The notes below the pieces were generated by a model. The model ran no database searches. It worked only from the letters and a program-made list of their open reading frames with translations, and had not been told where the DNA came from. Source: Nansenia antarctica (Eukaryota; Chordata; Actinopteri; Argentiniformes; Microstomatidae). From it: a stretch of DNA of 64,000 nucleotides. Of the stretch, positions 52,505 through 63,064 are shown in pieces. Location of the stretch: NCBI GenBank assembly GCA_963989245.1, contig OZ022352.1:560001-624000 (forward strand), in the 5' to 3' direction. Position 1 is the stretch's first letter; every line of letters starts with the position of its first letter. Position numbers and translations under genes: made by a program.

Positions 52505-55500
52505 CTGTATGTGTGTGTGTGTGTGTGGTAATCGTTTGTTGTACGTGTTTTTCAAAGAATGACAAAGATTCATCTGTACTAATTGTGTGTGTGTGTGTGT
52601 GTGCGTCCGTGCGTACGTGTGTGTGTGTGAATAACGTGTGTGTGTGTGTGATCCTGGTATCAGGTTATACATGACATTATTGACATAGAAGCTTTTTTTT
52701 CCACACGTAACATTCCCGGCCTTTTGCATCACGGGGGGGGGGTCAGGTCCCAGGTGGGGTCAGCCCAGGGGTACGGAGGCCCAGAGGGGCCAGACGGAGC
52801 GGGCAGAGGTTCAGTCAGCTCAGGGAGATCAACGGAGAGCAGTACGTCAGGGAGGTCACCTGCGCTCCGGCCGGGGTCAGGGTGCTGCTCTTCATGTATA
52901 AGAACGGGTAAGTTTAAACACTGATCCTCTCTGGGACGGGGTGAGTTTAAACACTGCATCTTTTTCCCTCCCTGTGTCTTTCTTTCTCTCTCTCCCTCAC
53001 TCCCCCTCTTTTTTTCCTCACTCTGTACCTCCTCCATGCACTCTGCTCCATCTTCCCCTGCCTGATAGACATACTGTATCTCTCCCTCCCTCCTACTGTC
53101 GTGGATTAATTAATGAGACTCACGATAGGAACTTGCTTTAAATCTAGGTATAGTATTTATTGAAGAAAATGATATTTTACAGCTCTAGAGCGGACAGTCA
53201 ACTTCTCAATGGGAAGCTTCCAATGACTGACACAAAACTCTCACATAGTACAATTGATATATTGTTAACATAGTCATAACATTCAGATTCAGATTCAGAT
53301 TCAGATTCAGTTTATTGCCACTATGCATTACACATATAGGAATTTGCTTCGTCACCACAGCAAGTGCGTTTATACTTTTTTTTTCACATGTCAAAAAACA
53401 GGACAACACAACAACAACAACAACACAGCAACACAGGACAGACAACAGTGCATTGGATAGTGCGGTATAAAGTGCAGTGCAGAGTTTTTACAGTGAGTCC
53501 AGTTCAGTCCTGGGCAGACTTGGGGGCGGGGGGGAGGGGGAAGCCAGAGTCATTTATCAGTCTGGCGGCTGAGGGGTAGAAGCTGAGCCTGTGGCGGGCC
53601 TTCAGTGCCTTAGGCAGCCGCAACCTTCTTCCAGAGGGAAGCAGGGTGAGGAGGCCGTGGCCGGGGTGGAAGGGGTCTGCCATGATCTTCCTTGCCCTCC
53701 TCAGAGCCCTGGTGTCATGCAGGGAGTTGAGGGAGGGCAAGGGACAGCCGATCACCCTCTCTGCTGAACGTAGCACCCGCTGCAACTTGGCCTTGTCCTT
53801 GGTCGTTGCAGCAGGGAACCAGGTGATGATGGAGTGGGTGAGGATGGACTCTATGATGGCCGTGTAGAACTGGACCATCATGGACCTCGGCAGCCTGAGT
53901 TTCCTCAGCTGCCGGAGGAAGAACATCCTCTTCTGGGCCTTCTTCGTGAGGGCCTCGGTGTTCTGCTCCCACTTTAGGTCCCGGGAGATGGTCATGCCTA
54001 GAAAGCGGCATGACTCCACGGAGGCCACCGGGGTACCTCCCAGCGTGATGGGAGGGGGCAGGGCTGCTTTCCTTCGGAAGTCCACCACCATCTCCACTGT
54101 TTTCAGAGCATTTAGCTCCAGGTTGTTTAAACTGCACCAGCTCTGCAGCCCCTCGATCTCACCCCTGTATAGGCAGATTCGTCCCCCCCGGAGATGAGGC
54201 CCACCAGGGTGGTGTCGTCTGCAAACTTCAGGAGCTTGACCGAGGGGTGGCGGGAGACACAGCTGTTGGTGTAAAGGGAGAATAGTGCTGGAGACAGGAC
54301 GCAGCCCTGCGGGGAGCCCGTGCTGGTGGACCTGGAGCTGGAAATGCTCTTCCCCAGCTTCACCCGCTGAGACCTGTCAGTCAGGAAGTCCGTGATCCAC
54401 CTGCAGGTGGAGACCGGCACCTGCAGCAGGGATAGCTGGTGCTCCAGGATGTGTGGGAGGATTGTGTTGAAGGCCGAGCTGAAGTCCACGAACAGGATCC
54501 TGGCGTAGTTGCCTGCAGTGTCTAGGTGTTCTAGTACGTAGTGCAGAGCCATGTTCACGGCGTACTCCGTGGATCTATTGGCTCTGTACGCGAACTGCAG
54601 GGGGTCCAGCACAGGATCCGTGATGAGCTTCAGGTAGGCCAGGACAAGGCGCTCCAGGACCTTCATGACGACAGAGGTCAGAGCGACGGGTCTGTAGTCG
54701 TTGAGGCCTGTGACCTTGGCCTTCTTGGGGACGGGGATGATGGTTGATGCCTTGAAGCACGCTGGGACGTGACACAGCTCCAGCGAGGCGTTGAAGATGT
54801 GGGTAAACACCGGGGCCAGCTGGTCGGCGCAGTGCTTCAGGACAGAGGGAGAGACGGAATCCGGACCAGCTGCCTTCCGGGGATTCTGCCTCTTAAACAG
54901 TCTGTTTACCTCTCGCACTGTGACAGAGAGAGGGGGTGGGGAAAGGGGGGTGGGGGTGGGCGGGGCGGGTGAGGAGGGGGGAGGGAGGGGGGGGGGGAGG
55001 GGGGAGGGGGGGGGTAGCAGGAGCGACATTGGCCCCCCTGGGGGACGGGGGTGGTGGTTGTAGCCGGGGGGTGTGGAGGGAGAGGGCGGGGGTGGGCGGG
55101 AACCTCTCTTTCTCAAACCTACAATAGAACTCGTTCAGCTCGTTAGCGAGAGGGAGGTTGTCGGACATCAGCGGGGACCTGGGTTTGTAGTTGGTGATGG
55201 TCTTTAGGCCTTTCCAGACGGAGGCGGAATCCCCCTCAGAGAGCTGTTGCTGCAGCTTCTCCGAAAAGCGATGCTTCGCCTCCTTCACCGCTTTGGCGAA
55301 CCTGTACTTGGCCTGCTTGACCCGATCCACGTCCCCACTGTGCCTAGCCACCTCCTTCTCTGACCTCAGACGCCTGAGTTGGGATGAAAACCAGGGCTTG
55401 TCGTTGTTGAAGGACTTCCTGGAGCGGAGGGGGACACACACCTCCTCGCCAAGGCTGATAAATGATGCAACAGTGTCTGTGTATATATCCAGATTGTTAC

Positions 55501-56478
55501 CAGCCTCTGGCCCCGCCCACTCCACCAAGTCCTGGTCACAGCCTGCACTCTCCAACCAGGCGCAGAGTCGCTCACATGCCTCACTGGACCACACCCTGAA
55601 TCGCCGTACAACAGGTTTAGAGAGTTTTAACCTCTGCCTGTAGCGAGGGATCAGGTGTATGAGGATGTGGTCACTGTAGCCCAGTGCAGCACGGGGGACA
55701 GAATGGTAGGCTTGACGAGCTGTACAGTAGCAATGGTCCAGAGTGTTCACCCCCCTGGTGGGACACGTGACTTGCTGCCTGTATTTGGGGAGCGCCCGGC
55801 TAAGATTAGCCTGGTTAAAATCCCCCAAAACAACAACAAAACTGTCCGGGTAACTACGTTCCACACTCATCAATTGCTCTGCCAGTGTGTCTACTGCTGC
55901 GGTGACGTCAGCATCAGGTGGAATGTAGACACACGCGAGAATGAATGAGCTGAACTCACGGGGGGAATAGAATGGACGACAGAGTATGAATAGGGATTCT
56001 ATAGCCGTGGAACAGTGTTTGTGGAGCACTGTCACCTCGGAACTCCAGCGCACGTTTACAAAGAACATTAACATTGATAACGAGTCTGAGAACAGGGAGT
56101 AAGTTCTCGTGGGACCGACAGAGAGTCCTAAACGAACTGTTTATAACACCCAACCCCTCCCACCCCACCCTATCCCACCCCCCAACCTCCCAACCCCACC
56201 CTATCCCCCCACCCCAACCCCCCCCCACCCCTCCAAACGGTCTCAGAGTCCCCATGTGCGCCCTCCTGAACCACCACCTCCTCAGCCTGGCCGTCAGGTT
56301 CCCGGAGACCAAGTTCCTGAAGATCCAGCCGGGCCTGTGCCCACCGGAGCGCCACCCGGAGCGCCACCTGCCCACCGTGTTCATCTACGACACGGGGCGC
56401 ATCATCTGCAGGCTGGTCGGGGAGAAGCAGTGCGGGGGCCGGAACATGCTGGCAGAAGGTGACACAGAGAAGCGTGCA

Positions 56479-56524
<46 letters not shown>

Positions 56525-56617
56525 CTTCAAACTTCCTCTGACTGTGGACCCGCCCCCCTCTCTGTCTTCCTCCCCCCAGAGCTGGAGTGGGTGTTGGCCT
56601 ACTCCGGAGCCTTATAG
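52240..56617 (+). CDS. pdcl2: Phosducin-like protein, closest to PDCL2 (3' exons; N-terminus not found)
   Basis: Exons: 52240-52290 (acidic EEDEEDEEDSCFRDRY, phase 2), 52764-52907 (QRFSQLREINGEQYVREV..., donor GGGTAAGT), 56247-56458 (VPMCALLNHHLLSLAVRFPE, then LPTVFIYDTGRIICRLVG) and 56580-56617 (EELEWVLAYSGAL, TAG at 56615). Phases agree at every junction. From memory of the family, the spacing between the acidic helix and the LREI motif also fits. The fold is the thioredoxin-like phosducin domain, which acts with the CCT chaperonin on client folding; PDCL2 is mainly testicular in mammals. Oddities: the segment before LREI is Arg/Gly-rich and unlike relatives, and the stop comes early, with an open acidic frame after it. 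A LINE fills the intron 52908-56246. It could be a diverging or decaying copy. Confidence 0.75.
52330..52650. repeat. (GT)n / GTCTGTAT microsatellite cluster
   Basis: Several GT runs with TCTGTAT interruptions at 52330-52530, and shorter ones at 52582-52650, in the intron between pdcl2-like exons 1 and 2. Confidence 0.93.
53282..56100 (-). mobile_element. CR1/L2-type LINE in pdcl2-like intron, 5' truncated, frameshifted
   Basis: Minus-strand order: end of the endonuclease (56074-; VVVLGDFNQANL, LGYSDHILIHL), a linker, the reverse transcriptase (55116-54127; KAAGPDSVSPSVLK, PVPKKAKVTGLNDYRPVALT, FVDFSSAFNTI, SPQGCVLSPALFSLYTNSC, FADDTTLVG) and the C-terminal part (54097-53504; NTEALTKKAQKRMFFLRQLR). 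Two frameshifts are visible: one in a C-rich proline tract near 55000 and one near 54110. The 3' tail is (CTGAAT)n, seen as (ATTCAG)n at 53281-53310. The first part of the endonuclease is missing. Confidence 0.9.
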
Positions 56618-56800
56618 TTATTGACAAGTACGAGGCCCTATAGGACGAGGGCGTGGACGTTAGGACAGCTGTCTGAACAGGAGGAGGGGTCCAGCAACAG
56701 CGACCAATACGACGACAACAAAGATGATGATGATGATGATTATTATTATGATGATAGTGATATTGTTGAGACAGATATAAATGGCGAGGAGTGATTTAAA
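56618..56800 (+). other. Open acidic frame directly after the pdcl2-like stop
   Basis: The same frame continues for about 58 codons to TGA at ~56792, ending in a tail rich in Asp and Tyr (SSNSDQYDDNKDDDDDDYYY). Acidic Ser/Asp tails are typical at the C-terminus of phosducin-like proteins. Confidence 0.5.
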
Positions 56801-56908
56801 AATGAACAGTAGATGCTAAGCGGGACCCTTAACCTTAACCCTTAACCCTTGACGCTGAAATTACAACGGGACTGTTTAAAGTGTGTTATTTAACTGTTAA
56901 TTCAATCA

Positions 56909-56944
56909 AATAAAGTTGTGTTTTTCTATTATACTTTTAATAAA
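56909..56944 (+). promoter_or_regulatory. Polyadenylation signals of the pdcl2-like gene
   Basis: Two AATAAA hexamers at 56909-56914 and 56939-56944, about 300 nt after the stop codon, with TGTGTTTTTCT between them. Confidence 0.7.
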
Positions 56945-57169
56945 GAATGAATATAATTATACACGGATTTCTCTCGACCGCTATTGGCTAATACTTTAAT
57001 GAACCATATAATTAATTTAAGAGAATGAAATACTTGCAGGTTTGTGTTTGGGAAATGTCTTGTTTTTGTGTGGTATTGTGCTATTGAGTTTTTTTCATCC
57101 TTGCTTAATTATATAGCTACCTCTAAGCACTGTTCAACTGCCAAAAAACCACCTAAGTTTAGTTTACCT

Positions 57170-58055
57170 ACACAATACTTTGATTGGCTACAAAATGAAG
57201 CATAATAATGTATGTATTTCTAGCGGATAAAGTCACCTTTGACACTGTAATGTTACTTTGATTGGCTACAAAATGAAGCATCGTAATTTATCAATTTCTA
57301 GCGGATTAAGACACCTTTCACTGTACGATGTTACTTGATTGGCTACAAAATGAAGCATCATAATTTATGCATTTCTAGCGGATTTAGTCACCTTCGGCAC
57401 TGTAAACAGACCTGGACGTCGTGTGGCCCGCGGGCCGGTTCTGAATGTCCCGTGAGGTCCAAAACCAACTAAATAACTTTAACTGATGACTAAAACACGT
57501 CAAATGAGCTTTTATTGTGGATAGACATGATTGTTTAGCAGGTGTCATTCAGCTTGAATGAACGCAGCATCAAACCAAATGCATCGGAGCAGGCAGGTAG
57601 CCTAGTTAAAATGAACGATAAAAAGAGGAAGATGAACACCGAGTGTCGGGTGTTCAGTAAACCATGGACTTCAATGTATTTTTTCACAGAAGTCGCCGGT
57701 TTAAGTTGTGCGTTTAGTTTGTAGTGAACGTTTCGCTGTATGTAAGGATTTCAACCTCAATCGTCACTTTCAGACGAAACACGAGGAAGAGGAAAGGTGA
57801 GGACATCCGAAGCATTGCAAAATCATCAAGGGATTTTCACAAAGTTTCATGCTAATAAAGAAGGAATTGTCAAAAACAGTTATGGGCGAGGTCACAAAAT
57901 TGCCCAAAACAGCAAGCCATTCTCGGAGTTACTTTGATTGACTACAAGATGAAGCAATTATAATGTAGGCTATTCATTTCTAGCGGATAAAGACACCTTT
58001 GGCACTGTACAATGTTATTTTGATTGGCTACAAAATGAAGCATCCTAATTTATGC
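57170..58055. repeat. ~80-bp tandem repeat, split by an insertion
   Basis: TTTGATTGGCTACAAAATGA followed by AGCAT and, ~30 bp on, TTTCTAGCGGAT recurs at about 57178, 57258 and 57338, and again after the interruption at about 57937 and 58020. Left and right parts are the same array. Confidence 0.85.
57405..57928 (+). pseudogene. hAT transposase N-terminal fragment inserted in the tandem repeat
   Basis: Frames give KKRKMNTECRVFSKPWTSMYFFTEVAGLSCAF, broken by stops, then text equivalent to a BED-type finger, and later QGIFTKFHANKEGIVKNSYG with KIAQNSKPFSE, all characteristic of the N-terminus of GTF2IRD2/EPM2AIP1-like hAT transposases. Contains several stops and a frameshift; no catalytic region. 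[Quoted text is in two short pieces of one decayed frame.]. Confidence 0.7.
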
Positions 58056-58434
58056 ATTTCTTTTTTTTTATACTTTATTGCAGGACTTTACATTACATTT
58101 CACAAGTTCATTTCACACACTTTACAAGTTCTTCACTTGTTTAAGTTCATCCTGCATCATTTTTTTTATTTTTATTTTTATTATTATTATTTTTTATAGA
58201 GAGAACAAGAAATAAAGAAAATAAAGAATAGAGACTAGAGAGAAAATATAAAAGAAAAAAAAAAGAGAGAAATTATAGGGATAGAAATAGAAAAGTAAGA
58301 GACAAAGGGAGGGGGGTGGGAGGGGTGGGATCGGGGAGGGTTGGGGGGGGGGGCTTCCTTCCTACTCATTCATTCGGTCCATTTACTCCAGTTCATAGTG
58401 AATTGCTCTTCACGGCCTCCCACTTTGCAAGTGT
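58056..58434. other. A/T-rich and G-rich low-complexity DNA
   Basis: Long T/A runs (58062-58210), A-rich (58200-58300) and a GGGGTGGGAGGGG tract (58309-58353). The TACTTTATTGCAGGACTTTA start may be a LINE tail, but I cannot assign it. Confidence 0.4.
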
Positions 58435-58776
58435 TGTGTATTTCTTATTGGTTATGCATCAAAGAACAATTATTGAGTTTAAGATGATTTAATCCGAGTT
58501 ACAAACAGATTTATACATACACGTGTTGATCCTGTGGGCTGGTGCAAAAAAGAGGCCGCTCCCTCCCTTCCTGGCTGGTTTTGTCTCAGTCCCCTAGATC
58601 CCTGCCCTCTTATGCAAATACAGTCACAGGTCATAGCCTATCACCTTATCCAGATGGCCATGAGGGCCGTCCCCTGTGATGTCACCACGGCCCCAAGTCC
58701 GAGGGCTGGTCAGATTACAAGAGCCATTGCACAACACTAGAAAATAGGATATATATAGTAGAAAATATACGACACA
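58435..58776 (-). repeat. Putative 3' LTR of the endogenous retrovirus
   Basis: On the minus strand it begins TGTGTCGTATATTTTC directly after the purine tract GAGGGGGGA and probably ends ...AAATACACA at 58435. A TATAAAT (58508-58514, minus) lies towards the 3' side. The left boundary is a judgement because no second LTR is available for comparison. Confidence 0.5.
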
Positions 58777-58785
58777 TCCCCCCTC
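58777..58785 (-). promoter_or_regulatory. Retroviral polypurine tract
   Basis: Minus strand GAGGGGGGA immediately before TGTGTCG, as expected for plus-strand priming. Confidence 0.65.
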
Positions 58786-59397
58786 GGACCACCCAGAGGG
58801 TGTTCCGAAACTAAACGACCACAAAACAAAAACAAAAACACAAAACCCCACAAAATATCCCAAAAAAAATAAAAAAATAAACAACAACAAACAGAAAAAC
58901 TACACCAACACACAACACAAGAAGCACAATAACACAGACCAACCCAGGACCAGTATTAGGAACCAAAGATATTATAAACAAAAAATAGAAAACAACCAAT
59001 AATAAAAAGAATCTTGAAAATAACAATCACAATTAAACTAAACACAGTTCATCATGCACAAATCAATACAGAAACTTCCAACGACCGATGTTTTCTTTGT
59101 CCTTGAAGCGTCAGGGTCAGAGGTTACTAGCACTTGTACCCAGTTGGAGAACAGCCTTTACCGCTGTCTCAGATTGATAACACTTTCATAGTCAGGAGCT
59201 TCCATTTTCGTTGCGCTAGGAACAGAACCTCTCTCTTAGCTTTGTATAACCACCACATCACTTCTCAACTGACCTCAATCACACAATATAGAAACAAACA
59301 AACAATACACAAATAATGACATTCAGTTATCATAACACATAATTCTCCAACAGTAAGCATAGGACAAAGGGAATGCATTAATGCATAGATCTTCACC

Positions 59398-61293
59398 TCA
59401 GGTGAGGACTAGTCTTCTGAAAAGTTCATTAACGTGGACTGAGTGACTGATTTTCCAAAAACAGTCAATGAGGCCCTGCCTCCTAAGAAAGTCAAAAATC
59501 ATGTCTGCTATAATAGGTGCTCCTATCTTAGCAAAATAAGTTTCCCATGCCCCTAAGACCGTTTCCAGCCATGCTATCATCTGCTGTCCATTCCCGTCGT
59601 TCCCTTTGATCTGCTGCTTCACTACCCTATTCATAGTCTTTAATCTTTTCCTAACTGGTCGTCGTCCGTCAGTGTCATTGAGGTTCAGGCAGCCGCCTGG
59701 TCCCCTCCCACGCTGATCAAGGTCTGGGGAGTCGCCCTCAGCATCATCTGAAGCATGGTGCAGGCACTCGCCAGCATCCCCAGTAGCACAGGTGTCCAGG
59801 CTTTGGACACTCCCAGGCTGGACCTCCAGACTGTCAACACTCTCTGCTTCGTTGGTTTCTGGTTTATTGGCATCTGGACAGCTTTCCACTGTCCCCTCGG
59901 CTTCAGGCATTGCCGGTAATATCACTGGCTGTAACGCTGGCATTGCCACTGGCTCAGGCAACACCACAGCATCTCCTCGTAGCTCCTCCTTCTCAGGTTC
60001 TCTGGGGACCTCGGCACCTGTTGGCACAACATCCTGCCTACTCTGTACATCCACCCCCCTGTCCACCACCCGTGGCCCTATTGGGGTAGGGATATGCCCA
60101 GACACCACTGGTGTACCCACTCTGATGTTGTTTCTCCAACAGACCCCACATTGACCCAAAGCATGGTCAATCTGTTCCATCAAATATGGACTCCAAAACC
60201 CATATTCCTTGGTGATCTTGCGTCTTACCTCCCCCCTAGCCACATGTGCTAATCCATGAGCTTCCCGTATTAACATGCCTAATAAATCTGAGGGTGCTAC
60301 AACCAACCCCTCATGATTCCTCCATAGACCTGTGTCATCCTGACTTGCCCCCCTTGCTAGCCAAACGTTCTTGTCTAACATAGTTGCTCTACTCTGTAAC
60401 ATCAATAAATCCTCAAGTGTGACCATGCCCTGTAATTGCTTTTCATGTGTGACCAGAAGACCTTTACCTGCCTTGTCTGCTCCTGTAATGGCTTTGGCTG
60501 CATCCTCTGCAGCCCTGTTACCTTGTGTGACATGTGATGAGTCAGACCTGTGTGTGGCACACTTCACTATGGCTAATTCCTTTGGCTTCATCATGGCTTG
60601 TAACAGCTTCATGATCTGTGCGTGGTGCTGTATAGGCGTACCATCAGTTCTCTTAAAACCCCGCCCCCTCCATACAGCTCCATTAAAATGACAAACATTA
60701 TGTACATAGGCAGAGTCGGTGTACACTGTCACTCTCCGTCCGGTTCCCAAGTTGCATGCTTCCGTGAGGGCAATCAATTCAGCCAACTGAGCTGAGCATG
60801 GCTGAGGAACTGCCTCAGCCTGTTCTACAATAAACTTTGAATTCTGTGCTTTAACTAAGGAATACCCAGCGCACAAAGTTTCTCCTACCCCGTAACAAGA
60901 CCCATCAACCCAATATTCTATATCAGCTCCCTTTAAAGGCAAAGCTTGTAGGTCTGTTCTATGCTTAATCACTCTGGCCGTCGATGGAATCTGAACACCG
61001 GATGGCACCGTCACCTGACAGCCGTCAGGTGTGCATTTTACTGTACAGTTCAATTGGCATTGAGCATCTTTCCCTAGCAGCCCTGTTGGCGTGTGTTCTG
61101 ACACAAGTGTTGACAGAGTTGCTCTCTGTCCCTTGTACTCTAAGTCTACAAGCTCAGTTGTAGGAATCAGCTGTTTAATTCCCTCAAATCCGATTGTCTT
61201 GACATATTCTCCAGACATAGGAAGGTGCGTGGCGTCTTCAGGCTTCTTTGTCACCACCAGCTGGCACCTCCCACTCGGATCTTCCGGGCACCC
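59398..61293 (-). pseudogene. Retroviral Pol-like frame lacking reverse transcriptase and integrase core, 619+ codons open
   Basis: Reads on from the Gag TAG in the same frame. Residues ~1-75 are the end of a protease (TGLLGKDAQ) without its DTG active site. After ~35 further residues an RNase H domain starts (WVDGSCYG, AELIALTEA, VYTDSAYVHN, NRAAEDAAKA), with the four catalytic acidic residues in place. Then the integrase zinc-binding domain (H..H..C..C: EAHGLAHV ... CGVCWRN, ~365-385) stops at IPTPIGP. The remaining ~240 residues are Pro/Glu-rich and then unrecognised (KRLKTMNRVVKQQIKG ...). Reverse transcriptase and integrase core are absent without breaking the frame. Not functional for reverse transcription as it stands. 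Confidence 0.82.
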
Positions 61294-63064
61294 CTATAGG
61301 CCAGCTGCTGGGCCTCCGTAAGGGTTCATCACTCCTGGAGCAGGTGTAGTAGGAGGCCAATATCCTCCTCCTTGGCTCCCCCCTGCGCCCCCCTGGGGCC
61401 TGTTGCAGCAGGTACAGGCTAGATGTCCATTCTGGTCGCATTGGTAACACAGTTCTAGCATCTTCTTCCCTGCTTCTGTCCATCCCCCTGGTGGTGGTCC
61501 TTGGCCAGGCTGGTTGTACATCTGGTATGGAACCGCTTGCACCCCTGGTGGCCCTTGTGGGTATGGATACCCCCCTTGTGGCCCCTGTGGGTAGGACTGG
61601 TAAGTAGCAGGATACCCCCCTTGTGGCCCCTGTGAGTAGGACTGGTAAGTAGCAGTCTGCACTCCAGGTGGCTGTTGCTGTGGGGCTAAAGCCTGCACTC
61701 CCTCTATGTTCCTCTCGCTTTCAGTCAATTGCAAATGAGTCAATATTCTGAGTGATTCTTCGTCTTCTGCCTTCTGTATCTGAATATTCTTTCGATATAA
61801 CTCAACTTGATGAGCTACGTGGTCTATATAAACAGCTTTGTTCATGTGTCGTAGCCCCACCACTTCTGCTAGCTTATCCTTAACTGGGGTAGGAAGCCCT
61901 TCTTGTATTTTTTTCCCTGATTATGGATTTTTCTAAGGGGTTATCTTCAGCGTCTTTCCCTGTCACACTTCTCCATTGAGAGTGCACACGGGCAACATAA
62001 CCCCTGGGATTCTCATCCCCCCCCAGTGGCTTCACAATGATATTGTCTGGGTGAATGTGAGTAGGGTAGGTCTCTCTGATTGCTTTCCACAGCCTGCCTC
62101 TGTTTGCTGCGAAGAGCTCTGGATCATAAACTGATGTATTGATATATCTATGAAGTCCTGCCTTCATCAATATTTCCTGCATTGTATCCAATCCTGCAAT
62201 AAAAGCTAAGAGTCTTTTCAGGTCTCCCATTGCGGCCTGCGTTCCTGTCAGTATCACGTCGACCTCTCGCGTCCACGAATGTCCTCCCTCCTCCAGAACT
62301 GGGAGTTTCTCGATCACTTCAGACAGATCTGTATGATGCCACGGATGATATTCCATCTTGTTACCCCGAATCAGCACTGGACAGTTCTTTAATGTATTTG
62401 ATGACATTCGGTGACAATCTTCCTCTCTTTCCGCTTTCTCCGGGCGTCTTCTCCCACCTTTCCTTTCGGCTGTGGCTATCATCTTCCTGACCTGCGCGTT
62501 GTAGCCTCCATCTGCATTATCGTCATCACTTGAGTCTTCACTGCCATCTTCGCTGTCATCTTCCTCGTCACTCCTGTCGTCCCCTTTTCCCCTTGGCTCC
62601 TTCTTCTTCTTCTGGGAATGGTCCTCCAGTGCCTTAGCATATGGAGGGGGACTGGAGACAGGACACATGTCTGGGGATGGAATGTTCAATTTCTGTTCCA
62701 GTGTTCTGGCCAATTCTTTTTTCTTTTCCGGTTCCATCTGAGCTATTTTCTGTCCCTCTACCTTAAATAGATCTAAAATAGCTAACTCTAACTTGCGTTT
62801 CTCTGATCTAATCTTTCCTCTTTGATGTGCTTTGTGCCCATTGATAAGTATTTCCAATGTTGCAATTATTTGTAAATTAAGGCTGCCCTCTTTCGGCCAC
62901 GGCTGTTCAATGTATGCCCAACGGCTATTCCATTTCGTAGACATTTTGCTAATTTCCCTAACAAGAGGATTCATTTTTTCCACTACAGCCATAGGGGATA
63001 ACGTAGCCAACATTCCACGATGTTCACTAATATCTTTTAACAGCTTCGTGGAATTCGACCCCAT
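61294..63064 (-). pseudogene. Retroviral Gag (matrix/capsid part and nucleocapsid part, frameshifted)
   Basis: The ATG at 63064 gives MGSNS, an N-myristoylation signal. The first part (63064-61880, 394 codons) has a matrix-like helical start, a PPPY late-domain motif (~139-142), a Lys/Glu/Asp-rich linker and a capsid-like region. It ends at a stop. The second part (61863-61294) is in another frame, with Pro/Gly/Tyr repeats (QGPQGGYP) and one zinc knuckle CYQCDQNGHLACTC. A small indel near 61870 separates them. The second part ends at TAG (61296-61294), followed in frame by Pol. Confidence 0.85.
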
